From assembly GCF_001311865.1 (NCBI RefSeq), contig NZ_BBCD01000019.1:1-61813 (forward strand): a stretch of 61,813 nucleotides of DNA, given 5' to 3'. Source of the stretch: Piscibacillus salipiscarius JCM 13188. GTDB taxonomy: Bacteria; Bacillota; Bacilli; Bacillales; Alkalibacillaceae. The notes beneath the pieces are model-generated. The model saw only the letters and a program-made list of their open reading frames with translations, did no database searches and was not told the origin of the DNA. Below, piece by piece: positions 25,767-37,505 of this stretch; within the stretch, counting starts at the first letter, position 1, and the number at the start of each line of letters is the position of its first letter. The translations under genes were made by a program, and so were the position numbers.

Positions 25767-26903
25767 GTGAAACGGATTCGAGACTATGGTTATAAAATAG
25801 GAACAATGAACACTGGTAAACTTAATAAAATAACAGATGTACATGGTGTGAAAGTCGGTCATCAAACGTTCGCTAAAGGTGATCTTCATACAGGCGTTAC
25901 ATCTGTTTTTCCCCATAATGGAAATGTTTTTAAAGAAAAAGTCGTTGGGGCAACACATGTCATAAATGGTTTTGGAAAGACAGTTGGTTCTATTCAGATT
26001 AATGAATTAGGCACAATTGAAACCCCGATTTTACTCACTAATACCTTTAATGTTGGAGTTTGTTCGGAGGCTTTAATTGAGTATACGTTAAAACAGAACC
26101 CTGAAATTGGGCGCACTACTGGAACGGTTAATCCTTTTGTTGGTGAATGTAATGATATGATCTTAAATGATATACGTGCCATGGCTTTGACTAAAGAAGA
26201 TGCCCATCATGCTCTTAACAAAGCACGTGTAGATTTTGAGGAAGGAGCCACTGGGGCCGGAACTGGCATGTCATGCTTTGGTTTAAAAGGAGGAATAGGC
26301 TCATCCTCAAGAATCATTCAGTATGAGCATGGTACATACACACTAGGAGTTCTTGTCTTATCAAATTTTGGACAACTCGATCAGTTTCGCATAGATGGCC
26401 GAGATATCGGTAAAAGTTTAAAGCAGCAACTTGATGTTACGTCAGAACCAGATAAGGGTTCTATTATGGTGGTGGTCGCAACAGACTTACCGGTTAGCCA
26501 CAGACAACTGAGAAGAGTGATTAAACGATCAGCTGCAGGCATTTCACGTACGGGATCTTTTTACGGTAATGGAAGCGGGGATATTGTCATTGGGTTTTCA
26601 ACTGACAATAAAGTTCCGCATAACTCTAGTAATGGTCTTCAAAGTTTTAAAGCGATACATGAGGATGACATCAATCAAGCGTTTCAAGCTGTAAGTGAAG
26701 CGACAGAGGAGGCTATATTAAATTCAATGGTCACTGCTAAAACCACAGTAGGGAGAGGCGGGAAGAAGATTTACTCATTGAGGGACTTTTTTACCGATGA
26801 CTTAACGGCAAGTTTTAGTGATTGTTACGTTAAGTATTATGGATGTTACGATAACTTTTTTTTAAATTATCGTCAAGTTATAAAAAGGGTGACTCAGTTA
26901 TGA
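25767..26903 (+). CDS. P1-family N-terminal nucleophile aminopeptidase (DmpA-like)
   Basis: Start taken as GTG 25767 (MKRIRDYGYKIGTMNTGKLN), with GGAGG 5 nt before it; TTG 25764 is an alternative. The family block ITDVHGVKVGHQT and the glycine-rich EGATGAGTGMSCFGLKGGIG are present. The presumed self-cleavage Gly-Ser lies in KGSIMVVVATD, and the oxyanion region is RSAAGISRTGSFYGNGSGDI. DmpA-type enzymes split into alpha and beta chains and act as aminopeptidases or esterases. The frame stays open to 26903, but family members normally end near SLRDFF. Removing one T from T6 at 26787-26792 would give SLRDFLPMT and a stop at ~26805, so the last ~33 residues may be an artefact. Confidence 0.82.
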   Translation: MKRIRDYGYKIGTMNTGKLNKITDVHGVKVGHQTFAKGDLHTGVTSVFPHNGNVFKEKVVGATHVINGFGKTVGSIQINELGTIETPILLTNTFNVGVCSEALIEYTLKQNPEIGRTTGTVNPFVGECNDMILNDIRAMALTKEDAHHALNKARVDFEEGATGAGTGMSCFGLKGGIGSSSRIIQYEHGTYTLGVLVLSNFGQLDQFRIDGRDIGKSLKQQLDVTSEPDKGSIMVVVATDLPVSHRQLRRVIKRSAAGISRTGSFYGNGSGDIVIGFSTDNKVPHNSSNGLQSFKAIHEDDINQAFQAVSEATEEAILNSMVTAKTTVGRGGKKIYSLRDFFTDDLTASFSDCYVKYYGCYDNFFLNYRQVIKRVTQL

Positions 26904-26915
26904 GCCACCCTTTAT
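26884..26915. terminator. Bidirectional terminator between P1 peptidase and giant protease
   Basis: Stem AAAGGGTG-CTCA / TGAG-CACCCTTT with one mismatch; A-rich left and T-rich right flanks. Confidence 0.7.
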
Positions 26916-26919
26916 TAAT

Positions 26920-29900
26920 TTATTCACTTGTTACAATCAGCTGCATCTGTTCGCTTAAGTCAGATGTTCCTGCGAAGTTTTCGGCTTCTGTTTTTAAGAA
27001 GTGGTTTCCATTCGAGAATTCAATTTCAATAGCGAACTCCCCATCTGAATTAGCTTTACCTGAGCCAACTAGATTTGTTTTATTTCCTTTAGTTTCATAT
27101 ATATTAACAGTAGTAAATGGCTCTGCTTGTCCAGTTAATGTCACAAGTGATTCATCAGTTTTTTAACCGTTTCTGATCCCAAGCAGGAGTACTTGGAGGT
27201 TCTTGCTCCGCATTTAGAGCATAGTCCATAGCTTGAACAAATAGTGCTTGTCCATCTTCTGTCCATCCGTAACCAGGTCCGATCATATTGTTGACTGCAA
27301 ATGAAGATAGTAATAAATGAACTGACTGCTGACTTCGATAACTATAAGCGACTGCAGTCCCTTTAGTTTCACCATCCACTTGAAGATCTCCTAATTGATG
27401 TCCTGGATAGTTAACAAAAGCAGAGTATGGACTCTTCTCACTATGAATTGTCATCTCATCTGGCAATCCTTCAAAAATTGGATGTTCTGAATCGCTGACG
27501 TTAAGAATGACTTCTCCTTCGTCGTATCCATCATCTCCACGTTCTGGGTAACCTACTGTATCTTTAAGAGTAGGAATTGAGCCACGATTCGCCCCCCATG
27601 TACCAAGGAAGGCTAAGCTAACATCATGTTCATCGGTGGCATCGATTAATTCTTGAAGCTGCTCCGGATTTCCTTCACTTGAGTTAAGAATAATCAAATC
27701 GTATTCAGTGACATCTTGAGCAACATCCCAATCTCGTCCTTCAGCGTACAAGTCATGGTCATTTAATAGAGTCTGAAGTTTGTTTTTAAAATCTCCTACG
27801 ACAGCAACTTTTATGTCATTTAGAAGAACATCAACAGTAATTGGTTTATCTCCAAGGACTGTTTCAATCGTTTTATTTAAATAACCATCCCGTTTAATTT
27901 TCAGTACATAATCATCTGGTAAAAGTTGATCGAAATTAAACTGGCCATCTTCACTTGTTTCAACTGTCTCAATTGGTTCTGTTTCATCACCAATATATAG
28001 CTCAACAGTCGCACCAGATAATGTTCCTTCATTCTCAGCATCCATAACTTGACCAGTAATTGGTTGACCTTCAATGGCCTCAAGCGTAAAGTTTAGTTCA
28101 GCAGAATGTCCTTGAGATTCTACTGTGACTGATTTGGTGTCTTCATGATAACCACGAGCTGATACGCTCACGTCATAAGTTCCAGTACCAATACCGATTT
28201 GGTACTCGCCGTTAGCATTGGTTGTCGTCTCAATGTCGAGACCCGGAATACTAACAGTGGCATTTGCAATTGGTTCATCATTAACATCAGTTACTGTACC
28301 ACGAATCTCACCAATGCTAGCATTTAGCGCCCAGTTCATAGCATTCTGGTAGAAGATGTGAGCCTCATCTGTCCAGTTCGATGTTGGATCTGAGTAGCTG
28401 CCAATTTGAAACCCAGACAGTAGTAGGTGCACACTATTCGCAGTTCGGAAATCATAGCCGATACCATCCCCAATAACACCCTCTTGATCATGAGAAATGG
28501 AGCCAATAGTTGTACCGCTATAATCTTCGTAAATCGCATACTGCTGATTATTGTCGCCATCATCTAATATGCGGAACTCTTCATCCTGAATACCAGCAAA
28601 TAGTGGGTGATCTTGCATCGTTTTAATATTGATGTGACCTGGCACAAAACCATGCTCAACATCAGCAGGGTCGCCGAGTAAATCACTTAAATCACCAATC
28701 GTGCCACCACCATATTGCGATGCGAAGATAACACTAACTTCATGCTCGTCTGTTTTTTCAATGAAATCGGTAAACAGTTCATCACTCGTATAATAAGAGT
28801 GATTGTTATAGATAATTAAAGCGTAATTTGGAATTTCTGAAATAAACTCATCTAAATCTGTATAGTTAATGTAATCGGCATCGTACCCAGCATTTGTCAT
28901 GACTGATTCAAATTCATCAAACCGAGATGACATCGTAATGACAGCAACTTTTTCGGAGTAAGGCATGAAGACTGAAACGTCCGTAGTTTCATTATGCTTG
29001 ATGTCAATGTTTGTTTCTGTTGTGGTCATATACCCTTCAGCCATGACCTGCAAGTCATAACTACCAATAGGGAGGGTTAATTCAAATTCTCCATTTTCAT
29101 CTGTTTCAACAGAAGCTGGTGTCCCTAAAATGTTAACGGTTGCTCCGGAAATAGGCTCTTCAGTTTCACCATCTAAAATTTGACCACTTAATGTTCCGAT
29201 GTCGTTAGATTGTATAGTGAAAGTTTCATTATAAACTTCGCCATTTTCAACCGTTATAGAAAATTCACCAGTTTGATGACCAAATGCTTCAATTTCTAAT
29301 GTGTAAGTGCCTTCTTGTAACCCTAAGAAAAACTCACCATCAGCATTTGATTCAATGATTTTCCCTGTTTCTTTAACCGTCACCGTACCTGCAATTTGCG
29401 TACCTAAATCGTTATTAATAACACCATTAACGTCGGCTGCTAAAGATTCTTCATTGTCTAATGTCCAAAGAATGGAGTTATTAATGAGCTTGACAAGCGT
29501 TTCATTGAAGTAACGTGGCTCATCAGGGCTAAACTGATACCCGAATGTTGTATTAGCAAGTAGCACTTCAACGGAATCTGTCGTTCTTCCTTTATACGCG
29601 GCTAAATCACCTAGGTCACCTTCAGTTGGATGGTTGACTGTAGCTACGGTATGACCATCGTACTCATCAAATGCATAATAGTAATCTGAACGACTTTCGA
29701 AAGAGTAAGTGTCATTAACCTCTAATCCAGCTGTAATTGGGTGTTCAGCAATAGGTTTAATTGTCTTATCAGCGTCTCGTTCTCTTATTTCAACTTGCGG
29801 ATTATTCTCATACTGATGTAAAAAGCGTATGCCGCCTCGACCATTTACATGTCCTGTCCAAATAACAGATAATTTTTCTTGATCAATTGCTTTAAGGAAA

Positions 29901-32900
29901 CGATCAAATTCTTCCTCTGTCGGTTCGAGGTCACGATTATAGTCTGAGTTAGCAATGACTAAATCTAAATCACTAAGTTGATCCAAATCAGTATAGAATA
30001 GCTCTTTTGTATTAAAGCCTCGACCTTCTAAATAGTTAGCTAGAGTTTCATCATTTGATTGGTTATCTACAATGATCCCCACAAGAGGAGAAGGCTTCAT
30101 TCTAATTGTCAGATCTAAATTTTCACCTGGATTTATAGAAATGTTAAGTTCTTTCGTAACATAACCATCTGCTGTTAAGGTTAATGTGTATTCTCCAGGC
30201 TCCATTCGATCGATGTTAAATGCTCCTTGAGTATTGCTTGTCGTTTCTCGCGGAATTCCATCAACATTGATGTTAACATCTTGAATGGCTTGGCCATCCT
30301 GTTCATTCTCAATTACACCACTTATAGATCCTGCTTCTTGGTGTACCTCTAATTTAACGTTAACAGGTTCATTGCCATGACTAGCAGATGCTGAAATGGT
30401 TTGAGATTCATATCCAAATGATTCCACTTCTATTTCATAATCACCTTCTAGTAATGCAATGGAGTATTCGCCATTATCATTTGTGGTAGTTTCAAAGCTT
30501 TCGCCAACGACTTTAACAGTTGCATCAAGAGGATTCCCTTCTTGGTCTGCCACTGTTCCATTAATGGTCGGGAATTCAGCATGAGCTGCCCAAACGATGC
30601 TATCAATAAGTAGTTCTTTACCTTCTGCTGTGTAGTCATCCGCATCATGACTAAAAGTAAAACCGTACCCTCCAAGTAATAGTTCAACGCTGCTTTCTGT
30701 CCTAGGTTTATAACCCATTCCAGGTCCATAAGGTTGGTTTAAATCTCGGTTTTAATGTCGGCGATATTATAACCACTATATCCACCATAAGCAGCAATGC
30801 GTCCACTTCCAGGTGGTAGAATTTCAATGGTGTCCCCGGCTTCTAAATCACCAAATATCTCATGTGGTTCAGTGACGACATATTCTGTGCTAGATGAATG
30901 GTCAGCTCTGTTTCGACTAGATGGATCACCGCGTCTTTCGACTAATTGATTTAAAGGAGATGATGTATAATACGTTTCTCCAAATACGACACTTGTCTTC
31001 GATTGATCGGCTTTATGAAGTAATTGATCTATCTGATCTCTAAGGTCAAGACCTAGACCATTCACAAACACGACATCAAATTCATCTAAACGATCTATAA
31101 TCTCATCATCAGAAACTTCTTCTACTGGAATACCGACTTCTTCTAACACCGATTCGAACTACGTTCACTTGAATAGTAATCATCTAGTACTGCTACAGAT
31201 GGAACTTGTGTAAGTTCCACATTTTGTTCAATAGGTACAGAACCGACTTCAAGTCTGGTGGATTCCTGTATATAATTTTCTTTATTAAGCTTGAGCGTGT
31301 AGTGGCCTTCATCTAAATCTAAAAATTCATAGTATCCTTGTTCGCCAGAAGTTGTTTCTGAAACGACTTCTCCTTCCTGATGGAGTGTAATATCAACACC
31401 TGCTAAAGGTGCACCTGTCAGCGAATCTATGATTTCGCCAGTGACCGAACCACCTTGCGTTGAGACTAATACAATATCTAAGTTAACAGGTTCTCCATTT
31501 TTAACCTCAACTTCTTGCGTCTTTGTCTCGTAACCAGATGCTCTGATTTTCAGGGTATACGTCCCTACATCATGATAGAAATTAAGGTCGCTTTGATCAT
31601 TGTATTGATAACCTGTTTCGACAACTTCAACTGTAGCGTTAAGCGGATCGCCTTCCTCATTCTTAACCGTTCCGGTGACCTGACCGAATTCAGCTGATAA
31701 CAAGTAATTCATACTGTTTAAGAAACGTTTTGCATATCTTGTTGCCAGCTTTGGAAAGGAGAAGACCATGGTGACGCCGAATGTGTCGATAGTAACAAGT
31801 GCGCACTATTCTCACTAACAGGCTTATAAGCAACACCTGTACCGACTAATCCAAGTTCGGATGATCCAATTTCTGCAAGGTCCCTGCCTGAATATTGATT
31901 GAACCATGCGAAGTCGCCGCTTCGGCTGCTTAACTCTAAATAATCTCCAACTTCATAACCTTCAAAAATAGGATGTTCTTCATTTACCTTTAAAGATACT
32001 GTTCCCGACCCATAATTATGAAGAAGCTCTTGTGGGTCCTCATAATAATCAGTTAAATGGTGTATACTTCCATAACTCTGGCCCCAAGTATCAGCGAATA
32101 CTAGATTCACATCGAACTCTTTTGCTTTTTGAACTAATTCATTAAAGGTTTCTTCATCAGGTGGTTGTCCGTCTGTGGTATAAGCACCATTTAAGTAAAC
32201 GATATCGTAACGATTGATGTCCTCAATAATATCCCAATCACGTTCCTCAGCTAGGAATCCATTTAAATTGAGGAGTTCAGTGATTTCTGATTCATAGTCA
32301 TTCAAAACAGCGATGCCAATTGGCTTTAATGTAAATTCGAAATCATTAAGGGTATTAGCTGTAATATCAATTGTTTCCGTTTTAGTTTCAAACCCATTTA
32401 AATTAAGTGTGACATCATAAGTTCCAGCATAAACTTCAGATTGTTCAAATAAACCATTTGAATCTGTTGTTCCATTTACTGGAGTATCTTTTAATTCGAC
32501 TTCAACATTCTCAATCGCTTCGCCTGTTCTTTCGTTTGTAACGGTTAGCTTTAGTGAGCCAGCTTCTGCTTCTTGTAGTGTAAAGTCTTGATTGATTTCA
32601 TAACCAGAGACGAATGTGATCGTTTCAGTGATTTGTTCATAACCATACTCACTGACTTTGACCTCAAATTCCCCTGGGGCATGTTTGAATGTATACTCAC
32701 CTTGCCCACTCGCTGTTGTAGCTTGCCCTGTTTCTTCTATGGAAACGTTAGCCTCTATTCCTTGACCAGCATCATCTTGAATCACACCAGTTAATATTCC
32801 GGGAGCAATAAATTGTTCAATTCCAGATAAATGAGGAATGAAGACTGATCCTGGCATAATAACAGGAGTTGACGTACTGTAATTTGGAAGTGACCCTTTC

Positions 32901-35900
32901 TTTAGGATTTCCCCTGTGAAAGCATCCATCCACATAAGGGTGCCATTTGTGTTTGAAATGACTAGAATACCGTTACTAGTAATAGCACCATTGTTTAAAA
33001 TCGTCCCTGTCTGATCGTTAGACCATATTTCTTCGCCATTTTGAACGTTAAAGGCGCGGACGATTGGCTGACTCGCTGAGCTAACAATGACCATATCACC
33101 ATAAACAATAGGGGAGTTAGCTTGCGAATCGCCAACTTGGTTTGTTTTCCATATAAGCGAGCCATCGTTCGCATTTAGGGCGTGTAAAGTTCCATTACTA
33201 CCCATGTTTGAAGACAATGCATAAACGTTACCGTCCTTATATACGGGATGGGATAAAAACCCTTCATTTTCTTCTAGAGTATAGCTCCAACTAGTGGAAC
33301 CGTCGTCTAGGTTTAATGCTCTTAATGTTTTATCTTCAAACGTTCCGACGTATAAATATTCGTCTCCAAGAGTAGGGTTAAAGAATGACGAGGCATTGAT
33401 ATCAACCGACCATTCTACTTGACCCGTATGGGCACTTAGAGCATAAACTGTTGTTTCAGTATCCATACTAGACCCTACGTACACGGTTTCATCTTTAACA
33501 ATTGGAGCTTCGTATACTGCTGGTTGTCCGATGTCTTGACTCCAGAGTGTGCGTCCTGTTTCAAGATCTAATGCATAAATGGATTGATCTGAACCACCTG
33601 ATACATAAACAACGCCATTGTGAATAGTTGGAGTAGAGCGTAACGTATCACCTAAACGTATACTCCATAACTCTTCCTGTGTATTAATATTAAGAGCTGT
33701 CACCCAGCCGCGATCAGTTGTAAAAACCATTGTATTCTCAGCTGCTGAAGGGGAAGAGAATATAATCTGCCCTTTTGTATCGGTGTTATAAGACCAATTA
33801 TTTTCTAATTGCTCGATATCAATACTATTAGTTGATACGGCATTACGAGCAAAGTTCTGGTTTGCTGTTTTCCAATTTGGTTCACCAGGATTAGGGTTTG
33901 GTTCAACGTTAATATCAATATTTGTATCTTGAGTTAGCTCAATCGTTTTAGTTGTGCCTAATATGTCTGAACCTGTTAATTGTAATTCGTAAGAGCCAAC
34001 AGGTAAGTGATCGATGGTAAATTCTCCATTTTCATCCGTGCGAATCGTATTTAACGGTGTATCTTTAACTCGAATGAATGCATAAGGTACCGGTTCACCT
34101 GATTCGCTGTTTAATACGTGCCCGGTTACGGTATACGATTCGGCTTGATCTAATGTCCAGTTCACTTCAGTTGTATCATTTTTTTCAATTGTGATGGTTG
34201 TTTCAAAGTCCACATAACCAAATGATTGAACGATGACCTCATGTTCCCCTTCACGGATCTTATGAGTGAAGCTTCCATCTTCAACCTCAATCGTTTGGTT
34301 TAAATCTGGTAATAGAATTTCACCAGAGATCTTTTCGCCGTCTCCATTTGTAATTTCTCCTGTGAATGTTCCGGCAAAAGCAGCTTCTGTTACAGCTTGA
34401 TAAATGTTTAAAATACCAGTGCCGTACTGAGTGTTAGGCAATTCACCCATATGTGCTTCTTTTCGGGTTGTATTTTTTAATAGATCAGCAATTTCCTGAA
34501 CACTAAGATTAGGCTTTGCGCTTAAAAGTAGCGCAATGGACCCAGCTACGTGTGGTGTAGCCATTGAGGTACCGCTAATTGTGTTATACTTACCTTCACC
34601 TGGCCAAGCTGAATAAATTTCATGACCAGGTGCCGCAAGGTCTGGTTTTATATAACTGACCATTTCACCATCTTCGTTTTCCCAATATACTGGACCACGA
34701 CTAGAGAAAGATGCAATCTGGTCGTAACGATCGGTAGCACCGACCGCAAATGAATCTACAAAACTAGCAGGAGATCCAATCGTTTGAGCACCTGGCCCAT
34801 CGTTTCCGGCTGCAAATAATGGGAAAATACCTGCTGAAATCCAAGCCTGTACATCGTCGTAGAATTCTAAAGTATAAGTATTTGAGTTACCCCAAGAATT
34901 GTTAACGACATGAGGTGCTTTACTTGGGTCACCTCCAGGAGCCATAAACCACTGAAACGCTTCGTGAATCGCTGATAGAGTAGTAGAACCACTATCTTTA
35001 AATATCTTTGCGGCAATCCATTCAGCACCAGGAGCAACACCGATTGGTTCACCCTCACCCCCGCCGACTGCTGTCCCGGCAACATGAGTACCATGACCAT
35101 GTCCATCACCTGGAGTCTCGTAACCGTCACCAGAGAGATCAATCCATGATGATTCGTGATCACCGTTTCTACCGCGGTAATTATGTCTAAGAGCTTCATG
35201 ATTACCATCTACGCCTGTATCCATAATTCCAACGACTATGTTTTCACCAGTAATTCCATAATCTCCCCATACTTGAGGAGCATTAATTTTTTCAAGTCCC
35301 CACTCTGGTAGATTAGGGGTACTTTCAACAGTTACTTTAGGGACCTTTAATGTTTCATCTAACTGAATACGTTCGACATCTTCACGTTCTTTAAGAGACT
35401 TTAACGCTTTTTATTGATACTTGCGACAATACTATTATTAATCCAAAGTTCATTTTTAACAGCAGCTTGCCCTTTTGATTCTAGTGCAGATAGAGCTTGC
35501 TTTAACCCTTTTGCGATGCTTGAGCTTTTGTCTTTAAGGTTTCTCTAACGTGTTCAGCACGCTCAGCTTTCGTTTTACCTTTAATATTTTGGTATATGGA
35601 CTGGAAATTCGTTTGGTCTTTTAAGTGAATAATAACATTCACTTGTTCTTTTCTTGGAGTTGTTTTGAAATTTGTTTATCAATTTTAGGTGGGGCATTTG
35701 GTTCTCGTGGCGTTTGTTCGGCAAGCTTAGGTGTAAATCCGAGGCCTGACAGGATGTTTTTAAGTTCCTCTGATTCATTTGGCTCGTTGTCTTGCTCTTC
35801 AAAGGCTTTCTCGCGTTCCTTCTCAATTTCTAATTCGCTTTTTTCAACATCACTGTCAGCATGAATCGAAGTTATAAGTCCTGTGTTAACCCATGTCGAA

Positions 35901-35965
35901 AAAAGCATTAGTAGAATCATCGTAATAGGTAATAATTTCCTATTTAATTTTAAATACTTTCTCAT
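26920..35965 (-). CDS. Giant secreted bacillopeptidase F-like S8 protease with PQQ propeller and five GATase-like/Ig-like units (frameshifts)
   Basis: One ~9-kb gene coding for ~3010 residues, seen in several frames. It starts at ATG 35965 behind GGGAGGG. Order: signal peptide (MRKYLKLNRKLLPITMILLM... ending SIHA); acidic stretch and inhibitor-type propeptide; subtilase domain with Asp in IMDTGVDGNHEAL (~35220), His in [13 protein letters not shown] (~35095) and Ser in SGTSMATPHVAG (~34566); two carboxypeptidase-regulatory-like Ig modules; a PQQ-type beta-propeller (~33890-32840; repeats like VYALSAHTGQVEWS); then five ~1.1-kb units, each with two Ig-like modules and one ThuA/GATase-like module. 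It ends with one more Ig-like domain and no sorting motif. Frame breaks lie near 35515, 35405, 31740, 31145, 30725 and 27150. All triad residues are present. Cell-surface or secreted role inferred. Confidence 0.8.
27200..32815 (-). repeat. Five tandem intragenic ~1.1-kb units (2 Ig-like + 1 GATase-like module each)
   Basis: Unit starts on the minus strand are near 32810, 31700, 30580, 29440 and 28310 (spacing 1110-1140). GATase-like cores begin GIAVLNDYES, SVAVLDDYYSS, LVGIIVDNQSN, KVAVITMSSRFD and KVAVVGDFKN. Each has a shared second motif (VFADTWGQSYGS, VFGETYYTSS, IWTGHVNGRGG, IFASQYGGGT, AFLGTWGANRGS) and an EHPIFEG-like motif. No Cys stands at the nucleophile position. Units differ in sequence, so the duplication is old. 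Confidence 0.75.
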
Positions 35966-36279
35966 ACACACCCTCCCAATTAATTTATTGCATCTTATTT
36001 CAGCAAAGTTTAATGAATACCTCTGTGAAATGAAATAAATAAGTCTTTAGTTGGGTAGGAATGGTAAATAAGGTTGATAGGCTAGTGGTACGAACGACTG
36101 ACTGTTTTTGCGGAAATTTGTCGAAGGAGATAAATGAAGTCAGATATTGTTTTTACATCAAAAATCAGATCGATTTTTGTGCTATTTAATAAAAAATAGT
36201 AGGAATATAGAAGAGGGGGAGTTAAGATCACAAACGAAGTGCGCTTTGTGAAACCCGCGTTGTGCTTGCAGAAAGAACT
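35966..36279. other. Intergenic region upstream of the giant protease gene
   Basis: About 310 nt between the giant gene's start and the terminator of the subtilisin gene. It should hold the giant gene's promoter. I see no convincing -35/-10 pair, riboswitch or operator. A short inverted repeat AAAAATC..GATTTTT occurs near 36153-36175. Confidence 0.4.
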
Positions 36280-36327
36280 AAAAAAAGCTGCCCATCAGTC
36301 ATTAATTATGACTTTTAGGACAGCTCT
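36280..36327 (-). terminator. Terminator of subtilisin gene 1
   Basis: On the minus strand AAGAGCTGTCC-AGTCAT folds with ATGACT-GGGCAGCTT, followed by TTTTTTAG; 10 nt after the stop at 36337. Confidence 0.75.
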
Positions 36328-36336
36328 TATAGTTAA

Positions 36337-37467
36337 TTATTGATTAATGGCATCTAATGATTGAACTAAACCTAAGCCATATTGGCCAGAATCACCTAAA
36401 GGTTGTGCGGTATCATTTAATAACTGACGAAGTTCAACATTAGATAAACCTGGCTTAGCTGCCCAAACTTGAGCTGCTACACCTGCTACGTGTGGTGACG
36501 CCATTGATGTACCGTTATAAGAATCATAACTGTTACCAGGAACAGAGCTTAGGATATTAACACCAGGTGCTGATAATTCAACAGCAGGCCCTGTGCTCGA
36601 GAAGCTTGCGCGTTGATTATTTTGATCAACCGCAGCTACCGCAATAACAGATTGGTATTTTGCAGGGTAACCAACGCTATCATTTTTACCGCCTTTGTTA
36701 CCGCTATTACCTGCTGCTGCAACCACTAACACACCCTCATCATATGCTAGATTTGCAAAATCTTCTAAGATAGAAGAGCTTTGTGATCCACCTAGGCTCA
36801 TATTAATAATATCCATGTCATTATTAATAGCCCATTCAATTCCTTCAGCGATACCAGAATAAGATCCGCTACCATCATTGTTTAATACTTTTACCGCATA
36901 TAAAGAAGCTTGTGGTGCAACGCCTAGCACACCTAATCCATTATCTAGTCCTGCCACTGTACCAGCTACGTGAGTACCGTGACCATTCCCATCATTACAA
37001 GGGTCACTATTTTCAGCATCATCAAATACTGAGTGACCACCAGATACATTTAAATCTTCATGGGAACAATCAATACCCGTATCTAGTACAGCAACTTTAA
37101 CGCCGTTACCTGTGTGTCCGTCATTTTGAGCATCAGTGCCTTGAACATGTGGGATGCCCCATGGAGTTGTTTGCGCAAAAGCCTTAACTTTAGCATCTTT
37201 TTCAACTGCCTCAATTTGAGGATGGTTGAGTAAACTTTTAGCCTGATTATCGGAAAGACTTAGTGCCACTACTGGAAGCTTAGTAAAAGTATGTTTGATG
37301 TCTTGGTCTTCAACACCGAAGGCTTTTAGTAAACCTTTTTCAGCTGGACCGTCAAATTTTACTAAGTAGTCTGATTTAGATTGTGGCTCGACTTCTTGTG
37401 CGAAGCCTGTTTGAAGCGGCATTAGTAGTAAAACCAATGCACTTAAAATGAACAGTATCTTTTTCAT
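36337..37467 (-). CDS. Subtilisin-type alkaline serine protease 1 (intact)
   Basis: 376 residues. Signal peptide [20 protein letters not shown]...FA, I9-type propeptide ([20 protein letters not shown]), then the mature S8 protease from about [13 protein letters not shown]. Catalytic Asp in [15 protein letters not shown], His in [11 protein letters not shown], Asn in AAGNSGN, Ser in [12 protein letters not shown]. Two cysteines (GIDCSHED and SDPCNDG) lie near the active site, are absent from its two tandem paralogs, and could form a disulfide. It is the only full-length frame of the three tandem subtilisins. RBS AGGAGG lies upstream of ATG 37467. No terminator separates it from the gene before it. 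Confidence 0.93.
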   Translation of the reverse strand: MKKILFILSALVLLLMPLQTGFAQEVEPQSKSDYLVKFDGPAEKGLLKAFGVEDQDIKHTFTKLPVVALSLSDNQAKSLLNHPQIEAVEKDAKVKAFAQTTPWGIPHVQGTDAQNDGHTGNGVKVAVLDTGIDCSHEDLNVSGGHSVFDDAENSDPCNDGNGHGTHVAGTVAGLDNGLGVLGVAPQASLYAVKVLNNDGSGSYSGIAEGIEWAINNDMDIINMSLGGSQSSSILEDFANLAYDEGVLVVAAAGNSGNKGGKNDSVGYPAKYQSVIAVAAVDQNNQRASFSSTGPAVELSAPGVNILSSVPGNSYDSYNGTSMASPHVAGVAAQVWAAKPGLSNVELRQLLNDTAQPLGDSGQYGLGLVQSLDAINQ

Positions 37468-37505
37468 TATAGACCTCCTAAAGGGTTTTTATATTAAACG
37501 CTAGA

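Noticed and set aside
36912..37100. Plus-strand His-rich frames in the subtilisin genes
   Set aside because: Antisense shadow of conserved GHGTHVAG and neighbouring codons; recurs in the paralogs at the same place.
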